From JBFWWW01 sp050245975 (GTDB taxonomy: Bacteria > Pseudomonadota > Alphaproteobacteria > Rhizobiales > Hyphomicrobiaceae): DNA of 15,563 nt. This document shows positions 7,666 through 14,094 of the stretch, in pieces. Location: contig JBFWWW010000080.1 of NCBI GenBank assembly GCA_050245975.1, positions 1 through 15,563 on the forward strand. Reading direction: 5' to 3'. The position numbers and the translations under genes are program-made. Position 1 is the stretch's first letter; every line of letters starts with the position of its first letter. Under the pieces are notes generated by a model. The model saw only the letters and a list, made by a program, of their open reading frames with translations. It did no database searches and was not told the origin of the DNA.

Positions 7666-8789
7666 CGGTTGAACACCATCGCCGGATCGATCTTCACCAC
7701 TTTCGCGATGGCCGAGATGGCCGAGATCGCGCACATCCCGATCGTCAGGCCCAGCAGCAGGCCGGCAAGACCCGGGGTCATCACGATCGGAAGCGCCGTG
7801 TTCTGCGTGAAGAACACGACCAGCATGGCGATCGCCATGCCGAGGATATAGCCGAGCACGGCACTGAGGCCGGCCTGCGCAAGGATGACGCGATGAATAT
7901 AGCCCGAGGACGAGCCGAGCGCGCGCAGCGTCGCGAACTCGTTGAGGTGGTCCTTCGTGCTCGAATAGAGGGTCTGGGCGACGATGACCGTGCCGACGAC
8001 GAGACCCAGCACGGCGCCGCCGATCAGCGCCACGCCGGCGCCGGTGGCGAACAGCCAGTGGTTGAGGCTGCGGTTGCGGAACTCGGGCTTGGTCAGCACC
8101 TCGCTGTCCGGCACCTTCTTGCGGATCGCGTCGGCCACCTGGTCGATATCGGCGCCGGGCGCCACCTTGGCGAGTACGTACGTGATCTTGTCGGAGGGCA
8201 TGTCGATCAGCGAGCGCGCGCGGCTCAGCGTCGTGAACACGTACGGCGTCACCGTGAACGAGCGGATGCCTTCGGTCAGTCCGGCGACGCGGATGCGCGA
8301 GGCGCCGACCTGGGCCGTGTCGCCGACGCCCTTGACGCCCAGCTCCTCGAGATAGGTCTTGTCGATGAAGACCGCATCGCGCGCGCCGAGCTCGGACAGG
8401 TTGCCTTGGACGATGTTCCACGGCACGAGGCCGCCGTCCTCGATATCGGTGCCGATGACCACGACGAGCGTCGAACCGCCCGTGGGCTTGCGCCAGTCGG
8501 TGAACGCGCCGACCAGGGGCGTCGCCTTCACGACGCCCGGCGTCGACAGCGCCGCGTAGCGATCGCGCGCGCTGATGGGCTGCGCTTCCTCGAAGTTCTT
8601 CGTGCCGTAGGCCATGATGATGAGATCGGCGTCGGCGCGGTCGATCATGGAAATGATCATCTGCCGCGCGCCCATGTAGAGCCCGAGCTGAACCGCCACC
8701 AGCACGATGGAGAACAGAATGCCGATCAGCGTCACGGCGAGCCGGATGCGATCGTGAAACAGATTGCGGAACGCAAGCGTGAGCGTCAT
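7662..8789 (-). CDS. FtsX/DevC-type ABC exporter permease
   Basis: This 375-residue inner-membrane protein has the four-helix type VII exporter layout. TM1 is near residues 18-40 (VTLIGILFSIVLVAVQLGL) and a periplasmic domain spans about 45-250. TM2 is near 255-280, TM3 near 300-330 and TM4 near 340-362, with a short C-terminal DPAMVFNR. The TM2-TM3 loop (KDHLNEFATLRALGSS) is the FtsX coupling segment that meets the ATPase. The opening ARNLFHDRIRL-like stretch and the VGAFTDWRKPTG region resemble DevC, the permease of the DevBCA heterocyst glycolipid exporter, more than FtsX itself; this is a judgement by eye. It is the first gene of the operon (permease, ATPase, adaptor). Substrate unknown; related systems move lipids, glycolipids or peptides across the envelope. 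Confidence 0.88.
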   Translation of the reverse strand: MTLTLAFRNLFHDRIRLAVTLIGILFSIVLVAVQLGLYMGARQMIISMIDRADADLIIMAYGTKNFEEAQPISARDRYAALSTPGVVKATPLVGAFTDWRKPTGGSTLVVVIGTDIEDGGLVPWNIVQGNLSELGARDAVFIDKTYLEELGVKGVGDTAQVGASRIRVAGLTEGIRSFTVTPYVFTTLSRARSLIDMPSDKITYVLAKVAPGADIDQVADAIRKKVPDSEVLTKPEFRNRSLNHWLFATGAGVALIGGAVLGLVVGTVIVAQTLYSSTKDHLNEFATLRALGSSSGYIHRVILAQAGLSAVLGYILGMAIAMLVVFFTQNTALPIVMTPGLAGLLLGLTIGMCAISAISAIAKVVKIDPAMVFNR

Positions 8790-9021
8790 GCGCGGGCCGC
8801 TCCGGAACAGGACAGGGTCAAAGGATAAAGCCCGCTCTCAACCGGGCGCGCCAAGCGCGCCGCATGGGTGAACCTGATCGCGCCCTTGCTCGTTGACCTG
8901 ACTGTCGACATGGCAATACGCGGCCTCGCCGCGGCCGCAGCCGCCGCACAGGCGATAACCGTTATATAGGATCGTGGCCATCTGCCGACCATTGCCGGCC
9001 TATACAGTAAAGGAGGTCCAA
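8790..9021. other. Divergent intergenic region (exporter operon / DUF2147 leader)
   Basis: This region must hold the promoters of the leftward exporter operon and the rightward DUF2147 unit. Visible items are TTGACC (8893-8898), AT-rich TATATA (8963-8968), TATACA (9001-9006), and GC-rich inverted repeats around 8850-8865 and 8919-8940. No pair of hexamers with good spacing stands out, so I do not call a specific promoter. Confidence 0.4.
9011..9017 (+). promoter_or_regulatory. Strong Shine-Dalgarno upstream of the DUF2147 leader ORF
   Basis: AGGAGGT sits within TAAAGGAGGTCC, almost the full complement of the 16S 3' end and the best such site noted in the window. It is 5 bases before GTG 9022 and about 70 bases before the DUF2147 start, so it serves a short upstream ORF, not the main gene directly. 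Confidence 0.65.
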
Positions 9022-9090
9022 GTGCCGCATGCGGTGTCTTTTCACCGCCGCATTTGCCCCCAAAACAGCGTTGCATGTGGAAGATCATGA
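9022..9090 (+). CDS. Candidate 22-residue leader peptide overlapping the DUF2147 start
   Basis: GTG 9022 opens a 22-codon frame ending in TGA 9088-9090. That stop overlaps the ATG of the DUF2147 gene (ATGA, 9087-9090), the same coupling seen in the window's operons. The peptide begins MPHAVSFHRR and holds two Cys (ICP and ACG); it is not hydrophobic and resembles no family I know. The optimal ribosome binding site 5 bases upstream is the main support. Translation through it would deliver ribosomes to a main start that has only a weak site of its own (GGAAG). A competing ATG at 9029, in another frame, is 12 bases from the site and leads to a 129-codon Arg-rich shadow frame, so I prefer GTG. 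Expression is unproven. Confidence 0.45.
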   Translation: MPHAVSFHRRICPQNSVACGRS

Positions 9091-9650
9091 CGAACTCCGT
9101 GCCCCGTCGCCGGCCTCGAACCCGCGCTGCAGCCGCCGTCGTGGCGGCAGCCGCGGCTCTTGCCGCATCGGGCCTCGCGGCCCAGCAGCCGCCGGCGCGC
9201 GCTCCCCAACCGCCGGCCGTTTCAGCACCGCCCGCCGCTCCCGGCGACGTGACGGGCGTCTGGATCGACCACACGGGCCAGGGCGCCGTCGAGATAACGC
9301 CGTGCGGCGACAGCCGTTGCGGCCGCGTCGTGTGGCTCTCGAACCCTGCCCACAAATCGAAGCGCGGCGTGCCCATCTGCGGACAGCAGGTGATCGGCGA
9401 GGTCAGGCACCAGCCTGACGGAACCTGGACGTCCGGCTGGATCTACAATCCCGAGGACGAGGAGCGCTTCAGCGTCGACATCCGCCTCAAGAACACCAAC
9501 ACGCTGGAAGTGAACGGCTACCTCGGCATCAAGCTGCTGGGCGAGACCTACCTCTGGAAGCGGGCCACCGCACCGCTCGAATCCTGCGACGGCGGACGCG
9601 CTGCCAGCCAGCCGCCGCCGTCTAGTCGTTCGCCGCAGCGGCATCTCTGA
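9087..9650 (+). CDS. Secreted DUF2147-family protein
   Basis: The 187-residue product has a signal peptide: a basic start (RRRPRTR), a long Ala/Val core (about 14-30) and a likely cleavage near GLAAQQ. A Pro/Ala linker follows (about 34-53). The DUF2147 domain (about 54-160) opens with GVWIDHTGQGAVEITPCG and continues with RCGRVVWL, GQQVIG, WTSGWIYNPEDEERFSVDI and LEVNGYLGIKLLGETYLWKR, the characteristic beta-rich pattern. Four Cys could form disulphides in the periplasm. The molecular function of the family is unknown. The frame also offers TTG 9054 and ATG 9075; ATG 9087 gives the cleanest signal peptide and overlaps the leader ORF's stop. The 3' end overlaps the convergent hydrolase gene by 29 bases, so the Ser/Pro/Arg tail is shared sequence. 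Confidence 0.85.
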   Translation: MTNSVPRRRPRTRAAAAVVAAAAALAASGLAAQQPPARAPQPPAVSAPPAAPGDVTGVWIDHTGQGAVEITPCGDSRCGRVVWLSNPAHKSKRGVPICGQQVIGEVRHQPDGTWTSGWIYNPEDEERFSVDIRLKNTNTLEVNGYLGIKLLGETYLWKRATAPLESCDGGRAASQPPPSSRSPQRHL

Positions 9651-10515
9651 GCGCAGCGCGGCCGCGCTCGCGCTCGACGTGCGCAGCAAGCCGCGCCTCG
9701 GTCCAGCTCACGAACTGCAGCGTACGCTCCACGACGATGTGGCGCTGCTGATCGAGCGTCACCATGTGGTAGCTGTCGTCCAGCACCAGCGTATCGACAA
9801 GGCCGCCGAGGCGCGCCTGCAGCGTCTGCGCGTTGCGCAGGCTGGCGATGTCGTCCTCGCGCGGATGCACGATGAGCGCCGGCTGGCGCACCTTGCCCAG
9901 GTTGCGCTTCACGATCGAAACCAGCGAGTTGAAATTCGCGAACGAGCGCACCGGCGTGCTGAAGATGCCGGCTTCCGTGCTGTTGCCGCTCTGCATGCTC
10001 TTGACGACGAACGAGCGCACGCGCTCGTCCTTGAGGCCGTAGGGCTCGTGCTCGGGCAGCTCGATCTCGAGCGGGATCGGCGTCGGCCGCACGTACTGGA
10101 GCACTTTCGTGTACCAGGGCATCGACCAGCCATCGAGCTTCAGCGTCGGCGCGTAGAGCAGCAGGCCGTCGACGTCGTCGGGACGGCGCTGCGCCAGATG
10201 CAGCGCCAGGATGCCGCCCATCGACAGGCCGCCGGCGAACACGATGTCGCAATGCTCCTTGAGACGGTCGAGCGCGGCATCGACGCTGGCGGCCCACTGG
10301 GTCCAGGTGGAGCGGCGCAGCTCTTCCGGCGTGCCGCAATGGCCCGCGAGCTGGCAGCAGTAGACCGTGTGTCCGGCGCGCGCGAGAGCCTGCGCCACGA
10401 AGCGCAACTCGACCGGCGTACCGCCAAGGCCGTGAATAAGGAGGAAACCGGTGCGCCCCCCCTCTACAAACTGGCTGCGATCGGGAATTTCATCCCGAAA
10501 AACGCTATTTTTCAT
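9622..10515 (-). CDS. Alpha/beta hydrolase, carboxylesterase type (paralogue 1)
   Basis: This 297-residue serine hydrolase probably cleaves a carboxylic ester or thioester in the cytoplasm; no signal peptide is seen. From ATG 10515 the oxyanion motif HGLGG lies at 28-32, the nucleophile elbow GLSMGG places Ser98, the acid is Asp221 or Asp222 in HPREDD, and the base is His250 in DDSYHMVTLD. The fold resembles Est30-like carboxylesterases and monoacylglycerol lipases. It is a clear paralogue of the hydrolase at 12309-13160, sharing LLIHGL-GTPVELR, LAGHCGT, LYAPTL-LDGW, PYG-KD and LHPREDD-like blocks. GTG 10539 could add eight residues; ATG 10515 is chosen because the paralogue also has a short N-terminus, though neither start has a good ribosome binding site. 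It lies downstream of the aminotransferase on the same strand after a 165-190 base gap holding hairpins, so it may be separately expressed. Confidence 0.9.
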   Translation of the reverse strand: MKNSVFRDEIPDRSQFVEGGRTGFLLIHGLGGTPVELRFVAQALARAGHTVYCCQLAGHCGTPEELRRSTWTQWAASVDAALDRLKEHCDIVFAGGLSMGGILALHLAQRRPDDVDGLLLYAPTLKLDGWSMPWYTKVLQYVRPTPIPLEIELPEHEPYGLKDERVRSFVVKSMQSGNSTEAGIFSTPVRSFANFNSLVSIVKRNLGKVRQPALIVHPREDDIASLRNAQTLQARLGGLVDTLVLDDSYHMVTLDQQRHIVVERTLQFVSWTEARLAAHVERERGRAALRDAAAAND

Positions 10516-10625
10516 AGGGTTATTTATTCTTGTTTTCACGCCACACGAAACAACTGCGGGGTTCTACGCGGTTTGAGCTGAACGCGCTATCCCCTTCTGG
10601 TTGCACCTATTGTCACACCTACGCG

Positions 10626-10644
10626 GGAACGATGTATTCGTTCC
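10626..10644. repeat. Inverted repeat downstream of the aminotransferase gene
   Basis: GGAACGA and TCGTTCC form perfect 7-base arms around a 5-base centre (TGTAT). It lies between the aminotransferase stop and the hydrolase start, beside the larger palindrome at 10658-10682. It could be an RNA hairpin or an operator. Confidence 0.5.
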
Positions 10645-10657
10645 ACCCCAATGCGTC

Positions 10658-10682
10658 CCGCATGCGGATCATCCGCATGCGG
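10658..10682. repeat. Perfect 25-base palindrome made of two CCGCATGCGG boxes
   Basis: Arms CCGCATGCGGAT and ATCCGCATGCGG (12 bases each) flank a single C. Each arm contains the self-complementary decamer CCGCATGCGG, with centres 15 bases apart. It begins 23 bases past the aminotransferase stop on the - strand. There is no T-run on either side, so a classic intrinsic terminator is unlikely; a two-site operator for the downstream hydrolase gene or an mRNA-stabilising hairpin fits better. A third copy of the decamer is at 9025-9034. Confidence 0.6.
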
Positions 10683-10704
10683 TCACGGCGTCGGAATGAG
10701 ATCG

Positions 10705-12144
10705 TCAGGCCTTCGTCACCCGGTGCAGCAGGCGGTCGAGCAGCTTGAGCGCAAGGTCGATCTCGTCCTTGCTGATGTGCAGGCTCGGCGCCAGGGTGAC
10801 GACGTTCTTGTAGTAGCCGCCGATGTCCAGCACGAGGCCGTAGCGCTTGCCGTCGACCTCGATATCACCCTTGAGACCCTCATCGACCATCTGGTCGACG
10901 ATGGCCTTGGACGGCGTGAAGCTGTCGGAGGGCTCGCAGATTTCCATGCGCAGCGCCAGACCGAGGCCGTCGACGTCGCCCACCACCTTGTAGCGCCGCT
11001 TGAGGTCCTTGAGGCCCTCGAGGAAATAGGCGCCCTTCTCCATCACCATGGACTCGTAGTCGGTCTCGGCCATCATCTTCATGGCCTCGAGCGCGATTGC
11101 CGTTCCCATCGGATTGGCATTGAAGGTGGAGTGCGTGGAGCCCGCCGGGAAGACCGTCGGGTTGATCAGCTCTTCGCGCGCCCACACGCCCGACAGCGGA
11201 TTGAGCCCGTTGGTGAGCGCCTTGCCGAACACGATGATGTCCGGCTTCACGCCGAAGTGCTCGATCGACCAGAGCTTGCCGGTGCGATAGAAGCCCATCT
11301 GGATTTCATCGACGACGAGCAGGATGCCGTACTTGTCGAGCACCTTCTTCAGCTCGATGAAGAAATTCGGCGGCGGCACGACGTAGCCGCCCGTGCCCTG
11401 GATCGGCTCGACGTAGAACGCCGCGTATTCCGCCTGTCCGGTCTTCGGATCCCAGACGCCGTTGTACTCGCTCTCGAACAGACGCTCGAACTGCTTCACG
11501 CAGTGGATGCCGTACTCTTCCTTGCTCATGCCCTTGGGCCCGCGGAAGTGATACGGGAACGGCAGGAACATCGCGCGGTCGCCGAAGTGGCCGTAGCGGC
11601 GGCGATAGCGGTAGGACGAGGTGATCGCCGACGCGCCGAGCGTGCGGCCGTGATAGCCGCCCTCGAAGGCGAACATCAGGCTCTTGCCGCCGCGCGCGTT
11701 GCGCACGAGCTTCAGGCTGTCCTCGACGGCCTGGCTGCCGCCGACGTTGAAGTGCACGCGGCCCTTCTCGCCGAACTTCGCCTCGGCATCCTGCGCGATC
11801 ATCGCCGCGAGCTCGATCTTCTCGCGGTGCAGGTATTGGCTGGCAACCTGCGGCAGCCGGTCGAGCTGGCGGCGCGTGGCCTCGTTCAGCCGCTCGTTGC
11901 GATAGCCGAAATTGACGGCCGAGTACCACATCTGCAGGTCGAGGAACTCGCGCCCGGCCGCGTCGTAGAGGAACGAGCCTTCGCAACGGTCGAAGATCTT
12001 CGGCGGGTTGGTGTAGTGGACGGTGTCGCCGTGCGAGCAGTACTTGTCCTCGAGCGCGAGGAGGTCCGCTTCGCTGAGCTCCGCAGGGGACGCCTTCTGC
12101 CGCCGCACGCGGGCGTTGACGTTGGAAGACAGAGTCTTTGTCAT
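10705..12144 (-). CDS. Class III PLP-dependent aminotransferase
   Basis: The 479-residue enzyme should move an amino group between an amino donor and a keto acid or aldehyde using pyridoxal phosphate. The class III (acetylornithine/GABA aminotransferase-like) signs are the phosphate-binding GGSQA (135-139), aromatic stacking GGYHGRT (162-168), cofactor-contacting VVDEIQMGF (277-285) with Asp279, the Schiff-base Lys308 in FGKALTNG, and STHSTFNANP (336-345) reaching the other subunit's cofactor. ATG 12144 is used; the frame is open upstream to 12252, but that part is Cys/Arg-rich and unlike the family N-terminus. Length is slightly above the usual 420-460. Substrate cannot be told: omega-amino acid, diamine and amino-alcohol aminotransferases all share these motifs. 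Flanking paralogous hydrolases and a phosphatase upstream suggest a common pathway. Confidence 0.92.
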   Translation of the reverse strand: MTKTLSSNVNARVRRQKASPAELSEADLLALEDKYCSHGDTVHYTNPPKIFDRCEGSFLYDAAGREFLDLQMWYSAVNFGYRNERLNEATRRQLDRLPQVASQYLHREKIELAAMIAQDAEAKFGEKGRVHFNVGGSQAVEDSLKLVRNARGGKSLMFAFEGGYHGRTLGASAITSSYRYRRRYGHFGDRAMFLPFPYHFRGPKGMSKEEYGIHCVKQFERLFESEYNGVWDPKTGQAEYAAFYVEPIQGTGGYVVPPPNFFIELKKVLDKYGILLVVDEIQMGFYRTGKLWSIEHFGVKPDIIVFGKALTNGLNPLSGVWAREELINPTVFPAGSTHSTFNANPMGTAIALEAMKMMAETDYESMVMEKGAYFLEGLKDLKRRYKVVGDVDGLGLALRMEICEPSDSFTPSKAIVDQMVDEGLKGDIEVDGKRYGLVLDIGGYYKNVVTLAPSLHISKDEIDLALKLLDRLLHRVTKA

Positions 12145-12174
12145 TTCAATCCGTGACCGAGGTTGCCGATACGC

Positions 12175-12189
12175 TTGAGTGGAACTCAA
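12175..12189. promoter_or_regulatory. Palindrome upstream of the aminotransferase start, operator-like
   Basis: TTGAGTGGAACTCAA has perfect 6-base arms (TTGAGT / ACTCAA) around GGA. It lies 31-45 bases before the aminotransferase ATG, in the 164-base gap after the upstream hydrolase, where a promoter for this gene would be expected. The regulator is unknown. Confidence 0.4.
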
Positions 12190-12308
12190 CCCGCAGCAAA
12201 TGACTGGACACGGTACGCGGTGCCCCCGCCCGCTGCGTATGAGGCAGAGCACTAGCCGCTGGCACCGAGCTTGACGAGCGTTGGCGCCACATTGGCTTAA
12301 CGGTCCCC

Positions 12309-13160
12309 TCAGGCTGCCGAGAGGATCTGGTTAGGTTTCGTTGCGGCCGTTGCGCCGGCAACGGCCTCGGCGAACGCCGCCGTTTTCTCCAGGACCACGT
12401 CACGCTGCCGGTCCACGGTGATGACGTGATAACTGTCCTCGAGCACGACGGTTTCCACCCGCCCGCCGAGATGGCTGGCCAGATAGCTGGTGTTGCGCAA
12501 ACTGGCGCGATCGTCCTCCCGTGGGTGCAGAATGAGCACAGGGCGCGTGACCTGCGCCAGGTCGCGCTTAACGGCGTTAACCAACCAGCGCAGCTCCAGC
12601 ATCGGCCCGCCGGGAATGGACAGGAAGCCGGCCTTGGACGGATCGCCCGAGTGGATCGCCTCGGCGATGAGCGCGCGCAGCCGCTTGTCCTTGATGCCGT
12701 AGGGCGGACGCTCCGAGAACGGAATGAGGTTGGCCGTGATCTTGTCCCGCACCAGCGTGAACAGCCGGCTGTACCAGGGCACGCCCCAGCCATCGAGCCA
12801 CAGCGTCGGGGCGTAGAGCACGCTGCCGGCGACGAGATCGGGATGCAGCTCGGCCGCGCGCAGCGCCAGGATCGCGCCCATCGACAGGCCGCCGACGAAC
12901 ACTTTCTCGCAACGGCGCGACAGCTCGAGCAGCGCATCCTCGACGCTGGCGTACCAGTCCTGCCACGTCGTGGCCTGCAGGTCCTCGATGGTGCCGCAGT
13001 GGCCGGCAAGGCGCGGACAGCTCACCGTGTGTCCACGCCGGGCAAGCCCGTTGGCCACGTAGCGCAGCTCGACCGGCGTGCCGCTCAGCCCGTGGATCAG
13101 CAGAAATCCGGTAGAGCCGCCTGCATGCAGGAAGCCGTGCTCTGAAGGCGTCGCAGTCAA
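12309..13160 (-). CDS. Alpha/beta hydrolase, carboxylesterase type (paralogue 2)
   Basis: This 283-residue cytoplasmic serine hydrolase has the full triad: oxyanion HGLSG (23-27), Ser93 in GLSMGA, Asp216 or Asp217 in HPREDD, and His245 in EDSYHVITVD. It is the close paralogue of the gene at 9622-10515. The frame contains no ATG or GTG between the phosphatase stop and the conserved region, so TTG 13160 (product MTATPSEHGFLHAGG) is the most likely start; AGGGGA lies about 10 bases upstream, which is only fair. The open frame continues upstream through the phosphatase gene, but that is a high-GC shadow. It follows the phosphatase gene by 65 bases and is probably co-transcribed with it. Ester, thioester or amide substrates are possible. 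Confidence 0.87.
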   Translation of the reverse strand: MTATPSEHGFLHAGGSTGFLLIHGLSGTPVELRYVANGLARRGHTVSCPRLAGHCGTIEDLQATTWQDWYASVEDALLELSRRCEKVFVGGLSMGAILALRAAELHPDLVAGSVLYAPTLWLDGWGVPWYSRLFTLVRDKITANLIPFSERPPYGIKDKRLRALIAEAIHSGDPSKAGFLSIPGGPMLELRWLVNAVKRDLAQVTRPVLILHPREDDRASLRNTSYLASHLGGRVETVVLEDSYHVITVDRQRDVVLEKTAAFAEAVAGATAATKPNQILSAA

Positions 13161-13225
13161 TGTCCTGTCGTCCCCTGAGGAGGGTCGCGGCGAGAATGCC
13201 GCCGTCGTTGCGGTGTGCGGCGGGC

Positions 13226-13948
13226 TCAGCCGGCGATCTGGCCGGCCAAGGGCGTTGCCGCCGCGCGATCGCGGCTGGTGTTGCGCAGCCAGGCACCGAG
13301 CTTCTCGGCGACCTGGAAGAAATCGGTGAAGGGCTCGTGCAACGTCCCGTTCTCGCGGCAGAGCTGCAGCAGCTTCTCTTTCGCGAACACGAGGTCGGCC
13401 TGCCCGGAAACGCAGAAATCCGAGCGGCCGTCGCCGACGACGACCTTGATGATGGCGCCGCTGTCCTTCGCCACCGCGCACTTGCAGTTGCCCGACAACG
13501 CCGAGCAGTCGCCGCGCGCGAACGGGAAGGTCAGGCGCCAGCGATCGCCGCCGACGGGCTGCAGGTGGTTGGCATAGAACGGCAGGTCGAAACCGGCGTT
13601 GCGCATCACGGCCGCGATGACGCAGTCGAAGCCGTCCGACACGATCGATGCGCCGACACCATGGCGGCGGCACGTGCGAATGAACGTTTCGAAACCCGGA
13701 TCGACGCGCAGCTCGGAGACGGCGCCGAACAGCTGCTCGGGCGTGGCGCGCAGCAGGTCGACCTGCCGCGTCATGCACTCGCGCGAGCCGATCTTGCCCG
13801 CCTGCCAGTCGCGCTCGACGTCGCGCCACTCGGGCAGCGCGAAGCGCTCGAACAGGAAATCCGTCGCATCACAGGGGACGATCGTCCCGTCGAAATCGAC
13901 GAAGACGTGACACTGCGCTCGCGTGCTCGACACGTTGGAGGTGCTCAT
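13226..13948 (-). CDS. MtnX-like HAD-IB family phosphatase
   Basis: This 240-residue cytoplasmic phosphatase uses Asp18 as nucleophile and Asp20 as acid/base in VDFDGTI. Motif II is Ser104 in SIVSDGFD, the Lys is Lys161 or Lys168, and the magnesium motif is GDGRSDFC (172-179, with Asp173 and Asp177). The pattern is that of the HAD-IB group with phosphoserine phosphatase and MtnX, the 2-hydroxy-3-keto-5-methylthiopentenyl-1-phosphate phosphatase of methionine salvage. Residues 148-157 carry three Cys (GDCSALSGNCKCA), like the Cys cluster in MtnX relatives. No other methionine-salvage gene is in the window, so a different phosphorylated metabolite is likely. It heads the run of genes leading to the hydrolase and aminotransferase. 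ATG 13948 has no strong ribosome binding site. Confidence 0.85.
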   Translation of the reverse strand: MSTSNVSSTRAQCHVFVDFDGTIVPCDATDFLFERFALPEWRDVERDWQAGKIGSRECMTRQVDLLRATPEQLFGAVSELRVDPGFETFIRTCRRHGVGASIVSDGFDCVIAAVMRNAGFDLPFYANHLQPVGGDRWRLTFPFARGDCSALSGNCKCAVAKDSGAIIKVVVGDGRSDFCVSGQADLVFAKEKLLQLCRENGTLHEPFTDFFQVAEKLGAWLRNTSRDRAAATPLAGQIAG

Positions 13949-13979
13949 GTTTTGAATTTGATTTGCCGTGTCAGACCTA

Positions 13980-13987
13980 GGTTAACC
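13980..13987. promoter_or_regulatory. GGTTAACC palindrome close upstream of the phosphatase start
   Basis: An 8-base perfect palindrome 32-39 bases before the phosphatase ATG, in an AT-richer stretch where promoter elements would be expected. It shares the core GTTAAC with the palindrome at 14044-14055. Function unknown. Confidence 0.25.
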
Positions 13988-14043
13988 AGACGGGCGCGCC
14001 ACCTTACGCAGCTTTGCCAGCAGACAAAGGACGTGCCCGGGTT

Positions 14044-14073
14044 ATCGTTAACGATCTATCGATGGCATCGATA
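14044..14073. promoter_or_regulatory. Adjacent perfect palindromes upstream of the phosphatase operon, operator-like
   Basis: ATCGTTAACGAT (14044-14055) is a perfect 12-base palindrome. One base later comes TATCGATGGCATCGATA (14057-14073), with perfect 8-base arms about a single G. Both lie about 95-125 bases before the phosphatase ATG and share ATCG half-sites, as expected for cooperative binding of a dimeric regulator. The regulator is unknown. Confidence 0.45.
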
Positions 14074-14094
14074 AGGCAGCACGATGCGCAAGGT

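Noticed and set aside
8893..8921. TTGACC with ATACGC as a promoter for the DUF2147 unit
   Set aside because: The -35 element is good, but no acceptable -10 hexamer occurs at 16-18 bases spacing.
9029..9418. A 129-codon frame from ATG 9029 as the product of the strong ribosome binding site
   Set aside because: The spacing is too long (12 bases) and the translation past residue 25 is Arg/Pro-rich sequence out of frame with the clear DUF2147 domain.
10658..10682. Intrinsic terminator for the aminotransferase gene
   Set aside because: The stem is strong, but no T-run follows on the - strand and the single-base centre makes a poor loop, so I list it as a palindrome only.
13120..13131. CCTGCATGCAGG palindrome
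   Set aside because: It lies inside the hydrolase 2 coding region at codons for conserved-looking residues and has no partner site nearby, so it is probably chance.
13161..13829. Upstream extension of the hydrolase 2 frame through the phosphatase gene, as a possible fusion
   Set aside because: The extension overlaps the phosphatase gene in another frame, is Arg-rich and has no domain; the paralogue has no such extension.
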